Positions 52,717 to 63,172 of a stretch of DNA of 64,000 nt are shown in pieces (the first letter of the stretch is position 1; the number at the start of each line of letters is the position of its first letter). The DNA is taken from NCBI GenBank assembly GCA_934045075.1, contig OW203724.1, positions 11,581,473 through 11,645,472 of the forward strand. The letters run 5' to 3'. Origin of the DNA: Yponomeuta sedellus. Its lineage: Eukaryota; Arthropoda; Insecta; Lepidoptera; Yponomeutidae. The notes below the pieces were generated by a model that searched no databases, had not been told where the DNA came from, and was given only the letters and a program-made list of their open reading frames with translations. The position numbers and the translations under genes are program-made.

Positions 52717-53679
52717 TGAGAAATAATAAGTATCCTGTGTGTGACGAGGAAGTCGTTAAAGGGAGTAAGGACGTCACTGAGATGAAAGAAAGGGCTTATA
52801 AAAGCTATTCAAGAACGGAAAGATGAAAAGCACCAAGTTTTTCGTGGTTTGAAATCCCTTTTAATTCACTCGAATTGTCGTACAAATTACACCCGAGCTA
52901 AAAAATATTATAAGGATTTAATTAATGTATCGACACCTCAAGAAAAAGCAGGTCCATCTCAGCTTAGGTCTTTAGCTTCCCAATTCGATTTCAAGAGTTG
53001 TTTTTTGTGTGCGCATTATGTACAAGAAAAAACCAAAACGCCTTATAGCAAAAGGAGGATAGTACATAAAGTTGAAACACTCTTCAATATCGTATCAGGG
53101 AGGTGTGTTCTATGAGGAAGGATTCCTGGGGTGATGCTGTTCTTGGTCGCTTGTCGCTCGATCAACGATATTGTGGCTGAGGGAGCAGTATACCATAATG
53201 ACTGCTACTACACCTTTGTAAAGCCTATCAATTTCCCAAGTTCAAAAGTTGAGATCCCCAGAGACAGCCATGTCATAGAGGCTATGCAAGAGATTTGTGG
53301 CTTGGGAATGAGCTGCCTCCCCAAGAGTGGGCATGGAGACATGTAGGAGGCAGCCTGGTGCCAAAAGCAACTGATGATTTTCCCGTACCAGAAATCCTAC
53401 TAAAAACAATATTAAAATATTCGGCCACCCCAAATCATCGGTTTGGGTAGTGGCAAATATGGATGTTGCAAAGCAATGTTCAAATGTTCTGCAGCATGCA
53501 TCCATTGCCAAGGGAAATGTCTCAACGGCGTGTCTCTTGACGAGGACGATGGTGAAGATGAAGACAATGTTGATGATGGGGAAAAGTTCCTCCAGCAAGA
53601 TACATCCACTGAAGATGAGGGGTCATTGGAAAAAGGAATGTTGTCAGGACCTTCACGACCTAAACGGATTAAGATATAA
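52717..53679 (+). pseudogene. Cys-rich TE-associated protein, frameshifted
   Basis: Pieces in different frames line up as one protein: MRNNKYPVCDEEVVKGSKDV; then KGLIKAIQERKDEKHQVF leading into LLIHSNCRTNYTRAKKYY and FDFKSCFLCAHYVQEK; then CSMRKDSWGDAVLGRL; then INDIVAEGAVYHNDCYYTF; then SLVPKATDDFPVPEILLKTI; and a Cys-rich end GSGKYGCCKAMFKCSAACIH, CQGKCLNG, before an acidic tail. The succession H-x2-C, C-x2-C and A-V-Y-H-x2-C with a C-x3-C..C-x2-C ending is shared by a family of uncharacterised metazoan proteins often found in repeats; I know of no assigned function. At least four frame changes, and the family's middle part appears to be missing. Confidence 0.5.
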
Positions 53680-53704
53680 AATAAAATTAAAAAAAGGAAA
53701 AATG

Positions 53705-53860
53705 CCTTTACGTAATACAGAGAATATTGTAAAGAGGTTCGAAATTTCACTAATGCCGGTGAGTCGCCCATTAGCTCAGTTCGAAAGAGTGCTGGCACGC
53801 CAGAGGTCGCGGGTTCGAATCCCGGCATGGGTGGAATTTTTAGCCTCTAAATAGGTTTTT
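53705..53860 (+). repeat. SINE-A, 156 bp, with 14-bp TSD
   Basis: The duplication AAAAAGGAAAAATG (53691-53704, 53861-53874) defines the mobile unit exactly: from CCTTTACGTAATACAGAGAA through the tRNA-like head to TTTTTAGCCTCTAAATAGGT plus TTTT. The head has a small deletion (GGCACGCCAGAGG) removing the anticodon loop. Confidence 0.93.
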
Positions 53861-54210
53861 AAAAAGGAAAAATGTTTCGATAGCTGTATGGCTGAACAAA
53901 TTTGTATGCAATTTAGTATGTCGGTAAAATACGTCCTGGATTAACATGCCGGCCATTTTTCATCCTGAAATAACGCGATTGAAGTAGCAGGCAAGAGGTA
54001 ATCTTTGGTAAGTCGGTTTATTTCGAAAATTTCACTTTTCCAGAACGTGATTTTCAAAAATAGTAAGGAATTCGAAGTGTATGATGAAAAGTGTAAAAGT
54101 TTAAACAAATATTTTTAGTAAATTTTATTAGCTTTCATTAAGTACGTAGAAGACACTTTTGCTCTACGAAGCACCGTTTTAAAGATATTAGCGAAAAACT
54201 CAAAAATAGG

Positions 54211-55049
54211 AACATTAACCAACTCCCAACCTAGCGGCGGGGATTTTTGGTATGTTTACCCTCTGGGCAACCTGAACACATTTCAGAAAAAAATAGCTTA
54301 AGTCAACGCTCACGCACTCTACACCCGCTTTTGGATTATTCTTTAAGCGAACTATATCTATATTTAAGAGTTTTAGGGCCAGTTTCTGAATTGAAAATTT
54401 CGCTGAGTAAATACTCAACTACAGCTGTCTCTTCAAACTCAGCAAAGAGCGTGACAGAACGTTACTTAGTGAAATTCTGAATTCAGAAACTGGCCCATAT
54501 CCACTTAGATTGCGTAACTCATATAATATAGAATAAAATATAATATATAATAAATTTGCAATGCGTAAATAGACTCCGGTGGTCGGTCGTTCAAACGGCT
54601 TCCTCGGCGTGGTAGTCTAGTGACGGCGCAACCGGTATCGGTTCTTACTATCGATATAGGTATATTATGTTCTGAGTCTTGAACTATCTATTTCGTAGAA
54701 ACTGTTATTCTATTTCGTGAAACATAGAAACTGCGTTTTAATGGACGGTAGAAGTTAAACCAGGTGTCAATTTTAAAAACTGAAAATTTTGAAGGAAAAT
54801 ATATCAAAAATACTCCATATTTCGTTTCTTCAATTTTGGTATTTAATTAACAAAACTTATAATATTGGCCTTTTTGCATCTACTTAATGAGATGATTTAT
54901 ACAGCGTCCAGTGGTATCTTCACTCACACTAGATGGGTGAAGGGACCACTCCGACGCTGTAATGCCTGGGTCATGGTTTTATAGATGGTGTAGGCTTGCC
55001 CAGCACCTATACCATCCTGACAGCTTAGTCGGCCTAGCCCACAGGAAAG
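54211..55049. other. Intergenic stretch, no gene recognised
   Basis: Contains a local inverted pair: GGGCCAGTTTCTGAATTGAA (about 54376) against TTCTGAATTCAGAAACTGGC (about 54475). No gene. Confidence 0.4.
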
Positions 55050-55262
55050 ACTAGTCAATACGTGCGGAGCCAACCAAGCCGCGGGTTTCCTCACGATGTT
55101 TTTCCTTCACCGTTAGCGTGTGGTATTGCGACTGCAAATTCGCAAATGTACGTAACTTTGAAATTAAACAAAGTCATTGGTACATGCCCGCACTCGGGAT
55201 CGAACCTGGGGCTCTCGCTTGCCAGTCTATGGTTCTACCCACTGAGCTACCACCGCTACTTA
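55050..55262 (-). repeat. SINE-D, tRNA-headed
   Basis: On the minus strand the head reads GGTGGTAGCTCAGTGGGTAG (A box), AACCATAGACTGGCAAGCGA, and CAGGTTCGATCCCGAGTGC (B box). The body ends in GTGAAGGAAAAACATCGTGA, a phrase common in lepidopteran SINEs. Distinct in head and body from families A to C. Confidence 0.8.
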
Positions 55263-55352
55263 ACAAAACTTAATGTAGTTATTATTCTAAAACTACATTA
55301 TGTTGGCTTTAAAGTTACTGATGTTTTTCCGAACTTAAATATTCTCATAAAC

Positions 55353-55670
55353 TTACTGAATAGAAACTGTCAGGATATTAGTTTCTTTAATAAAATTTCG
55401 TAACGAATCCCTCCTGCATTGGTAGTTTATAATGAATCTGATTGCTCTCTTCTGAAAGACGAAGATAATCTCAATGTTTGCTGCCAGACCACACACTAGT
55501 ATGCCATAGGACGTAATGCTATGAAAGTAAATAAGATACGAATCTAGCAGTGGCAACGACGTCGGCAAGTCCGTGATTTTTTTGACTGCGTATGCTGCTT
55601 TATTTAGACTAGGCGCGGCACAATATCTGAGATACATGCAGTAGACATAATTAAACTTTATAGTTTGAGG
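55353..55670 (-). pseudogene. LINE RT C-terminal fragment
   Basis: The minus-strand frame shows YFHSITSYGILVCGLAANIE, IIFVFQKRAIRFI and RRDSLRNFIKETNILTV. This is the thumb region seen in jockey/CR1-like LINEs (H-S-x-x-x-Y-G-I-L, then Q-K-R-A-I-R). 5' and 3' truncated. Confidence 0.7.
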
Positions 55671-55869
55671 ATTACATCATTATTCTCGTAATTTTCATCG
55701 ATTCTTTTTATGCCAACCGTATTATACGACGGAATTCTACGAAGGTCTTAATAAAATTCTTGCACTCATTGATATGAGCGCCGCGAGCTCTCTGGATCGC
55801 GCTTTATTAAACACATAATAATATCACACTACTCCCCGATCCCGGCTACACTCGCTAGTCGCTAGCGAT
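55671..55869. other. Spacer
   Basis: No gene recognised. Confidence 0.4.
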
Positions 55870-56093
55870 CCTTTAACTGTGATGCAAATTACTTCAGCCA
55901 GATGTCGCTGCCTGTACGTAATACAGAGAATAGTGTAAAGAGGTTCGAAATTTCACTGATGCCGGTGAGTCACCCATTAGCTCAGTTGGAAAGAGCGATG
56001 GCACGGATAGCCAGAGGTCGCGGGTTCGAATCCCGGCATGGGTGGAATTTTTAGCCTCTAAATAGGTTTTTAAATTTGTCCTTAGCACGGGTT

Positions 56094-59000
56094 TTTTTTT
56101 TTTTTATGTAGCCTCGATTGTGTCCCACTGCTGGGCAAAGGCCTCCCCTTTTGTCTTCCATTCCTCCCTGTTCATGGCCACTTCCTGCCAGTCCGGCAGA
56201 AAGGTTGTAAGGTCGTCCCGCCATCTCCGCTTGGGTCGGCCACGTTTGCGATATCCGTCGCGCGGAACCCAGTCAGTGACGATTTTTGCCCACCTCTCTG
56301 GGCCCATACGGCTTAGATGACCCGCTAAGTTCCACTTCAGCTTAGCGGTTGCAGCTCCAACATCGACAATTTTGGTTCTGGAGCGCAGCATTGTATTACG
56401 AATCCTGTCAATTCTTTTTACACCTAGAATACTGCGCTCCATTGCCCGCTGGCAAATCTTAAGTCTTGACTTCTGATATTCGGTCAAAGACCAGGTTTGT
56501 GCACCGTAAGTTAGGATAGGCAGGATGCACATGTCGACGAGTTTTCGCTTCAGGGCAAGTGGTAACTTTCCCTTCATCAGTTCTTTCATAGACCAGAAGC
56601 TCTTCCAGGCGTTGTCGATGCGGCGATCGATTTCCTTATCCTGCCTGTTGTCGAAGGAGACTATCTGGCCCAAGTAAGTATACTCATCGACGTACTGTAT
56701 TTCCTGCCCATCTACCTCGACCCTACTTTTTGTGCTGTTCGTCATACACTGGGTCTTTGACCGATTTATCTTCAGTCCAACCTCAAGGCTCGCGATGCTA
56801 AGTTGTTGTAGCATTAGTTGGAGTTCTGCAGCTGTTGGGGCAAAGAGAACGATATCGTCGGCGAAGCGGAGGTTTGTAAGCCTCTTACTGTGACCGACAT
56901 CTATGCCCTTGCTCGCCCATGGAACCGCCAGCTTTCTAAGCACCTCTTCGAGGGTGCTTGTGAAGAGTTTAGGAGAAAGGGGGTCTCCTTGTTTTACACC
57001 CTTTTCTACAGGAAACGATGGACCAGGTGTATGAAGTTTTATGTCAGCTGTACTATTGTTATATATAATTATAAGAAGATTAATATAGGCAGGATCAATG
57101 TTTTGGACAGCAAGTGCGGTAAATATGGACGAATGGAAAATACTGTCAAAAGCTTTTGAGTAGTCAACGAATGCAACATACAGAGGCTTGTTGAATTCGT
57201 TGACTTTCTCGATGACTTGATTGACTGTGTGGAGGTGGTCGGTTGTTGAATAGCCAGGGCGAAAACCAGCCTGTTCTGGTAGCTGGTTGGAGTCGAGCTG
57301 CTCAGCTATGCGGTTTTTAATAACCATAATAAAAATCTTATATACATGGGATATGAGACTGATAGGCCGGTAGTTGCCTATATCGCTTTTGTCACCTTTT
57401 TTGTGGAGGAGTACGACATTGGCATGGCAGATCTTATTGGGCAGTTTTCCCGTGTAAAGGATGGCATTGCACAGGTTTGCCAAGCGCGGCAGCAGTTCGT
57501 ATTTGCCGGATTTTAGTGCCTCTGTAGTAATGCCGTCTTCTCCTGGACTCTTGTTGTACCGCATACCTTTTAGGGCAACGTGTATTTCAAAACCAGTGAT
57601 CGGAGGAATCTGGTTAGGATCAGGAATAGGATACAGGACATCAGACATATGGCTTTGTTTTGATGGGTCCGAGTAAAGATTTTTGTTAAATTTGGTAGAA
57701 ATCTCCATAACCTTTTCTCGGCTTCCATGTTTAATGCCATTTTCATCCATAAGGCTAGTTATCCAAGACTTGGATCTGTTTATGCCTTGTTTAGCTACTC
57801 GCAGGGAACTGTGATCTTCAATGGCCCTTTTTACTATGAATGTGTTGTAAGATCTGATATCTTTTCTGATGTTCCGTTTTACACTTCTATCTAGCGTGTT
57901 GTAATTGGATGAACCTTTACCTAGCTGTTCCCTTTCCTCGATCAAATCTAGGGTTTTTAAGGAAAGTTTGTTGTTGTTCCTTCTTCCATTTCTAATTTTT
58001 CGACTGGCTCTTTCCAATGCAAGTTTAATGTGGTCATATTGACTGTCGGTATCTTCTTTATCCACTGTTAATTCTTTAAAATAATTATGTAACTCAAGGC
58101 TGAAAGTATGTTTATTGCGATGTAGCGTTTGTTTGTCGATGGTTTTTATCTTTGTACTAAAAAGTTGCTTTCGGTGAATCTTTATATCGAAGCAAAGTTT
58201 TGCGCGAACTGGCCTATGGTCAGAACCGAATCTAAACTTATTTAGTACTCCAATGTCTTTTACGATCTCTTGTTTGGAAGACAACACAAAATCAATCTCA
58301 TTTTTGGTATAGCCGTCTGGGGATATCCATGTCCAGCGACGCTGAGGCTTTTTGCCGAAGAAGCTATTACTAATCTTAAGACTCTGGCCAAAGCAAAACT
58401 GAATCAAACGAGAACCGCGATCATTTCGGCTTCCAAGCCCATGTGCCCCAAGTATGGAGTCGTTGTCCATATATTGCCTTATGCCTACTTTCGCGTTGAA
58501 GTCACCGAGTATCATGGTCCAAGTCCCTCGGTGCTCGTCGCATGCCTTATTAAGCAGATCGTAATAATCTTCAACCTCGTCGTCGCTATGCGCAGATGTT
58601 GGTGCATAGGTTTGTATAAGGGTCAGTCGGTGTCTTGGTGTGACTCGAAATTTGAGGACGGCAATTCGGTCCGAGTAACCGATGAATTCCTCTATATTTT
58701 CCTTCCACTTTTTCGCTACCAAAAAACCTACACCATATAGGCCACTGATAGTTCCAAAGTGGTAGAAGATATTCGTCTCTCTCTCGACCGTCTCTTCGCC
58801 CTGTCTTCTAACTTCAGTTAGGCCTACAATGTCCCAGTTGACATAGTTGAGTGCGTTTTCTAGCTCTACCAACCTTTCATCTTTCATCAACGTGCGGACA
58901 TTGTAGGTTATAACATTGAGTACATCGGAATCCAGTTTATTAGCTGTGGTCGTATGACGGGGGATCGATCTCGCCCGGGGATTATTCGCACCCCATGCTC

Positions 59001-59250
59001 CAGAGATTCTCCGACTACCGTCGTCGCTGGAGTCACTGCTGGAGACGCCGGGAACTAGGGGCCTTACGGGGGGTATGTAATTCATGAGGGGGATTTGGAC
59101 CGTTAACCCACCACGCTGGTCCAATGCGGGTTGGTGGGGTTTTCGCCATGGCCTCGTCTGTTGTTTAGCAGGTTGCACCACGTGCAGGTGAGGTTGGCTT
59201 GGGCTCCTCAAGATGATGTTTCAGAACCCCTTACAACCCTTTAACTTCAA
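56094..59250 (-). mobile_element. Full-length RTE-like non-LTR retrotransposon
   Basis: 3157 bp, inserted into SINE-A unit 1 with the duplication CTTAGCACGGGTT (56081-56093 and 59251-59263). On the minus strand it has a 39-nt 5' leader, a single 1035-codon ORF and a poly(A) of about 10 nt that begins within the stop codon (ACA TAA AAA...). The target duplication, complete ORF and clean A tail indicate a recent insertion. Confidence 0.93.
56104..59211 (-). CDS. RTE-like LINE polyprotein: AP endonuclease, reverse transcriptase
   Basis: 1035 residues, uninterrupted. Residues 1-95 form a basic, Pro/Ser-rich lead. The AP-type endonuclease follows: VLNVITYNVRTL (97-108), GLTEVRRQGE (catalytic Glu 133), MILGDFNAKVG (233-243) and GSDHRPVRAKL (329-339). 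RT (about 535-800) shows LLHKKGDKSDIGNYRPISLI, EQAGFRPGYSTTDHL, VAFVDYSKAFDS (Asp 683), KGVKQGDPLSP and LRFADDIVLFA (783-786 catalytic). The C-terminal part has GAQTWSLTE, KRGRPKRRWRDDLTTF and an ending in EAFAQQWDTIEAT. No RNase H. The domain order and C-terminal box fit the RTE/BovB-like group. The start codon is the first ATG of the insertion. All visible catalytic residues are kept, so it may be active. Confidence 0.93.
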   Translation of the reverse strand: MRSPSQPHLHVVQPAKQQTRPWRKPHQPALDQRGGLTVQIPLMNYIPPVRPLVPGVSSSDSSDDGSRRISGAWGANNPRARSIPRHTTTANKLDSDVLNVITYNVRTLMKDERLVELENALNYVNWDIVGLTEVRRQGEETVERETNIFYHFGTISGLYGVGFLVAKKWKENIEEFIGYSDRIAVLKFRVTPRHRLTLIQTYAPTSAHSDDEVEDYYDLLNKACDEHRGTWTMILGDFNAKVGIRQYMDNDSILGAHGLGSRNDRGSRLIQFCFGQSLKISNSFFGKKPQRRWTWISPDGYTKNEIDFVLSSKQEIVKDIGVLNKFRFGSDHRPVRAKLCFDIKIHRKQLFSTKIKTIDKQTLHRNKHTFSLELHNYFKELTVDKEDTDSQYDHIKLALERASRKIRNGRRNNNKLSLKTLDLIEEREQLGKGSSNYNTLDRSVKRNIRKDIRSYNTFIVKRAIEDHSSLRVAKQGINRSKSWITSLMDENGIKHGSREKVMEISTKFNKNLYSDPSKQSHMSDVLYPIPDPNQIPPITGFEIHVALKGMRYNKSPGEDGITTEALKSGKYELLPRLANLCNAILYTGKLPNKICHANVVLLHKKGDKSDIGNYRPISLISHVYKIFIMVIKNRIAEQLDSNQLPEQAGFRPGYSTTDHLHTVNQVIEKVNEFNKPLYVAFVDYSKAFDSIFHSSIFTALAVQNIDPAYINLLIIIYNNSTADIKLHTPGPSFPVEKGVKQGDPLSPKLFTSTLEEVLRKLAVPWASKGIDVGHSKRLTNLRFADDIVLFAPTAAELQLMLQQLSIASLEVGLKINRSKTQCMTNSTKSRVEVDGQEIQYVDEYTYLGQIVSFDNRQDKEIDRRIDNAWKSFWSMKELMKGKLPLALKRKLVDMCILPILTYGAQTWSLTEYQKSRLKICQRAMERSILGVKRIDRIRNTMLRSRTKIVDVGAATAKLKWNLAGHLSRMGPERWAKIVTDWVPRDGYRKRGRPKRRWRDDLTTFLPDWQEVAMNREEWKTKGEAFAQQWDTIEAT

Positions 59251-59880
59251 CTTAGCACGGGTTAGTGCATTAAAAATAATATAATCATGTGGGTACAGCG
59301 ATATCATTCCGATATAAAACCTAACTGCAAAGTAGGTACTTGGGGCTGCAGGTGTTGCAAATTACTTCAGCCAGATGTCGCTGCCTGTACGTAATACAGA
59401 GAATAGGGTAAAGAGGTTCGAAATTTCACTGATGCCGGTGAGTCACCCATTAGCTCAGTTGGAAAAAGCGCTGGCACGGATAGCCAGAGGTCGCGGGTTC
59501 GAATCCCGGCATGGGTGGAATTTTTAGCCTCTAAATAGGTTTTTAAAATTGTCCTTAGCACGGGTTAGTGCATTAAAAATAATATAATCATGTAGGTACA
59601 GCGATATCATTCCGATATAAAACCTAACTGCAAAGTAGGTACGTGGGGCTGCAGGTGATGCAAATTACTTCATCCAGATGTCGCTGCCTGTATGTAACAC
59701 AGAGAATAGTGTAAAGAGGTTCGAAATTTCACTGATGCCGGTGAGTCGCCCATTAGCTCAGTTGAAAAGAGCGCTGGCACGGATAGTCAGAGGTCGCGGG
59801 TTCGAATCCCGGCATGGGTGGAATTTTTAGCCTCTAAAATAGGTTTTTAAATTTGTCCTTAGCACGGGTTAGTGCATTAC

Positions 59881-60439
59881 AGACTGAAATATTTCTGGTT
59901 TTCTTTCTATTGTATCGGTGGTTATTTCTGGCTTATCCATTAAGACATCTTTATCATATTTTGCCTGCATTTTTTTCACGCGGAATATGAAGATGTGATA
60001 AAAAGATAAGAATATTCTTTTCACACCTCCTGCTCGACAATGCCTTATTACGTACCGTCAAATATCATCGTAAAGCATAGCCTTGTCTCTCGAGGGCAAT
60101 AATAATGAAGAATTTCCCTAGGGAATAAAGTGATTTGAATTTAGAATGTCAAAATTCGCATAAAAACTATGAAGAAGCCCCGCCCCGCATTGCAATTCGA
60201 AATTCGAATTGTTGTTCGAAACTCACCCCTTTTTTCTTTTTTTTCTGAACTACTGTGTCGTGTGACCGCGCGAAACACCAATAAAAAAAAGAATACGAAT
60301 TTAAAAGTTATATTCAATTTAAGTTGCTAAGCCGTAAAAGAGTGTGGACTTTATATTAATAAATATTTTTCAACTTATGCAGCCCTGTCTTTTTATTGTC
60401 TCCCAGATGGTGTGAAAAGTAGAGTATTCACCTCTGGAA
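59881..60439. other. Intergenic stretch, no gene recognised
   Basis: Nothing recognised. Confidence 0.4.
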
Positions 60440-60640
60440 TAAAACATGTCTTAGTCTCGGGCGGTATGAACCCCTGGCTTCACTCAGGACTCTACATAAC
60501 TCCCTCGCTTCGCTCAGGAGTTAAAATTTAACTCCCTCGCTGCGCTCGGGAGTTAACTCGGAGTCCTTCGCTCCGCTCAGGGTTCAATATACCGCCCATG
60601 ACGTAATACATGGTTTTACTCCCTTAATGCATAATCTACT
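60440..60640. repeat. Palindromic GC-rich MITE-like repeat
   Basis: Outer arms AAAACATGTCTTAGTCTCGG, GCGGTAT and the inverse CGCCCATGACGTAATACATG, GTTTT enclose inner units CTCCCTCGCTTCGCTCAGGA and CTCCCTCGCTGCGCTCGGGA, each self-complementary in part (CTCCC...GGGAG, CTCGCTGCGCTCG). No coding. Confidence 0.65.
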
Positions 60641-61007
60641 ATTATTGTACACTGGAAAATTTATTGTACACTGGAAAAAAACTACAAATACAAAATATTT
60701 ATGAAGGTACATAGGAGGTGCAATCGGCGGCCTTATTGCTAAAAGCTAAAGGTAGAGCTTTACTTCAACTTAATCACAAAAAGTGTTATTTATAAAATCA
60801 CATCATCAAATCAGAAAGACACATGGATGTACATCCGAGGAACACAATCATAAACGCCGTTTAAATAGTCTGTGGACTTTGTGTGTAGAACTGTAGACTT
60901 TTTGGTGAACGCTCAACCATTATAGTTGAAAAGAACTCTTCAGTTCATTTATGTATAAAGTAAATTTGAATATGTTTACAATTTTTCTAGCAGTTACGGG
61001 ATTTTAG
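60641..61007. other. Spacer with LINE-tail-like repeat
   Basis: 60650-60750 (TTATTGTACACTGGAAAAAA ... ATCGGCGGCCTTATTGCTAA) is similar to 51905-51985. No gene. Confidence 0.4.
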
Positions 61008-61090
61008 CTTTTTAGGGTTCCAAAGTCAATAAGGAACCTTTATAGTTTGGCCATGTCCGCCCATCTGTCTGACATACATAATTATATATT
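61008..61090 (+). repeat. LINE-tail-like repeat 'TTTTAGGGTTCCAAAGTC'
   Basis: TTTTTAGGGTTCCAAAGTCA, TAAGGAACCTTTATAGTTTG, GCCATGTCCGCCCATCTGTC follows a phrase common at lepidopteran LINE 3' ends. Short and without a defined partner in the window. Confidence 0.5.
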
Positions 61091-63159
61091 AAACGGGTCT
61101 AATCGCGATTATTTATTAGGTAAAACGTGATTCCCTATGTTTCGTCAGCGTTGCAGTTGCCATGGCCACAAGTACTACAAAGCTACATTTTGAAATACAT
61201 ATACATTTCAAAAACCAGTGGTTTTGTCCTCACGCGGCGTGTATGTCTGAAACACGTTCTTCTTTCGGCGACTTCGCATAAAAACGAAATTCTGAAGCAA
61301 TTACGCGTATCGCGGGTGCTTTCTCACCGCTTTATGGCCAGTTTCCGCCGAGAATTGCTTAGCCTAACCTCCATATGAAAATGTAACACCAGCAAGTAAA
61401 GCACGTAAACTTGGTTTATTGCTTTGTTTCAAACTGATTACTGAATTGACAAAATTTTCTGCGAGATAAAAACCAGCAAATAACACTTACTTTATTTTAC
61501 TTTATTGCGTCAGCACGCTCAATCTGACAACGAAAAATCGTAATGCGACAGGGGCCCAATAGAATTGAAGGGTCCATAAGTCGGCGCGCCAATTGCGCAC
61601 CCCTAGAAATAGAAATGGAATACCCTCCTTAGAGCCGTAATGGGCGCAAATTCCAAGTCATGACGCGCAATGAATCATCGCAAATGTGGAGATATCTCCG
61701 CGAGATGGGGTCATTGGCTTATTTCCGAAATTCCGACTAAACAAAGTGCCTATCTCCGCGTTGTGGGGGCGGAACGGATATACGTTTACTATGTTAATTA
61801 TCTTGGCTCCGCATCATAAATACAAATGTCTATTCTCGTGGATTCGGATCGGCCTCACAAGTGAAATCGGGTAACGCCTTTTTACAGCAAACTCACAGCC
61901 TGGACAGGATAAAACTTTATACATGGTATTAATCTCTAAGAAAGGTTTATAAGGGTTCGGAGGTCTAAGGCCTGCCTGCATTTTGTGAAACTACTCTTGT
62001 ATGCAATCTACAGTAGGTATGCTTAAAGTATTAGGTACCCTTTTATAGCTTTTATGTTTGTGTTAATCGCAATAAATATAAGTGTTCTATGAGTGTAGAA
62101 TAGAAAATACTCCATCATTAAATTTAGATTTTTTAAAGTATTTTATTTCAAAATATTTTGAAGAGCTTTGCAAGTTGTTTGGTGCCGGCTACTGATATTG
62201 TCGATATAAGCCCTTCCTACTGATCGCCGGTGGTTGAATTTGGTCAGGACCATTGACACGCCGCTGGTAGGTATAGTCGTAGACATTAGACCCGACTAGG
62301 ACAATAATCACAAACCAATTGGGAAGAACGTTACATAAGACATTCATTGATAGTTTTGAACAAAGATTGGATTTTTTTTGAAGCCTTATATTAGTTTTTC
62401 TAGCCTGTGAAAATTTGCGAAGTGGTCATTGTGCTACCGATTGTATTGAAATCAACTAAACGTAACAAAGTGTAGGCATCGCGGTACGCAACCGAGATTA
62501 CATGTAACAACGTGGGTTTATCTCTGGAACCACAAATAATCTGTGTCTTACTTGTAGAAAAACGTTTGCGTTATATTATATTAAGCTTAAAAGCGCAAAA
62601 TTTGTTAGAGCAGGGCATCGCCTTCCATCTCCCTGCTACACGATTAATTGTAGAACGTTGAAAAATTCAGGGTAGTAGTACATACAAAGAACGTAAGAGG
62701 AACACTGTTACGGCTAAGTAGGCATTACTCGTACAAGTTAACGAGTAATAGGCGACCAACTTATAAAAGAAAAACCTCGTACAAATTACACTGAAAATTA
62801 CTTTAATGAAGTTTGTTAGTTCTGAAAAGTAGGTAAAAAAATCCACTGCGCATAGCCGACACGCACTCGGTCTTTTTTTTGTTCATCATGGACCATTCTG
62901 TGTTCGATTACAAAAAAAGAACATACAAACCATAGGAAAATGTAATTGGAAAATAGAACGTTGACTGGGAAATGAGATTTCTCTAAAGGTAAGGTCGAGA
63001 ATTGCTTTCCTGCGTCGCACTCTGTGGGTCGAGCAACTCAATATCTATAAAAGTTAATAGAAAGAGTCTTTCAAATTGTAGTTTTCACCATTTCCGATTT
63101 TCGGTTATGCTGAGTGGCACTTAATGGGTTGATAATGCAATATAACTGATTTGATTTGC
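61091..63159. other. Intergenic stretch, no gene recognised
   Basis: Frames at 61127-61378 and 61686-61874 have no recognised motif. A moderately GC-rich stretch at 61540-61870 is unlike its surroundings but could not be assigned. Confidence 0.4.
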
Positions 63160-63172
63160 AACTAATGACTTT

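Larger units (their letters stand above)
52152..54210. mobile_element. Element with long TIRs around a Cys-rich pseudogene
   Basis: 52152-52241 and 54116-54210 are inverted copies of each other (GCTAATATCTTTAAAACGGT, AATGAAAGCTAATAAAATTT), and weaker inverted similarity continues inward for about 100 bp (CACGCTCCGAAATGG against CACGTTCTGGAAAAG). The outer borders and target duplication are not certain. Inside are the Cys-rich pseudogene at 52717-53679 and a SINE-A insertion. A DNA transposon with long TIRs is the natural reading; superfamily unknown. Confidence 0.65.
55870..59880 (+). repeat. SINE-A tandem trimer split by an RTE-like LINE
   Basis: Unit 1 is 55870-56093 and, after the LINE, continues at 59264. 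Unit 2 has its head at about 59448-59520 and unit 3 at about 59750-59821, spaced about 303 bp. Each long unit carries the body GTACAGCGATATCATTCCGA, CCTAACTGCAAAGTAGGTAC, and GCAGGTGATGCAAATTACTT. Unit 3 ends at the GGTTAGTGCATTA tail. A target duplication for the whole trimer was not found. Confidence 0.85.

Noticed and set aside
58270..58740. 156-codon plus-strand frame
   Set aside because: Antisense shadow of the RTE-like LINE ORF.
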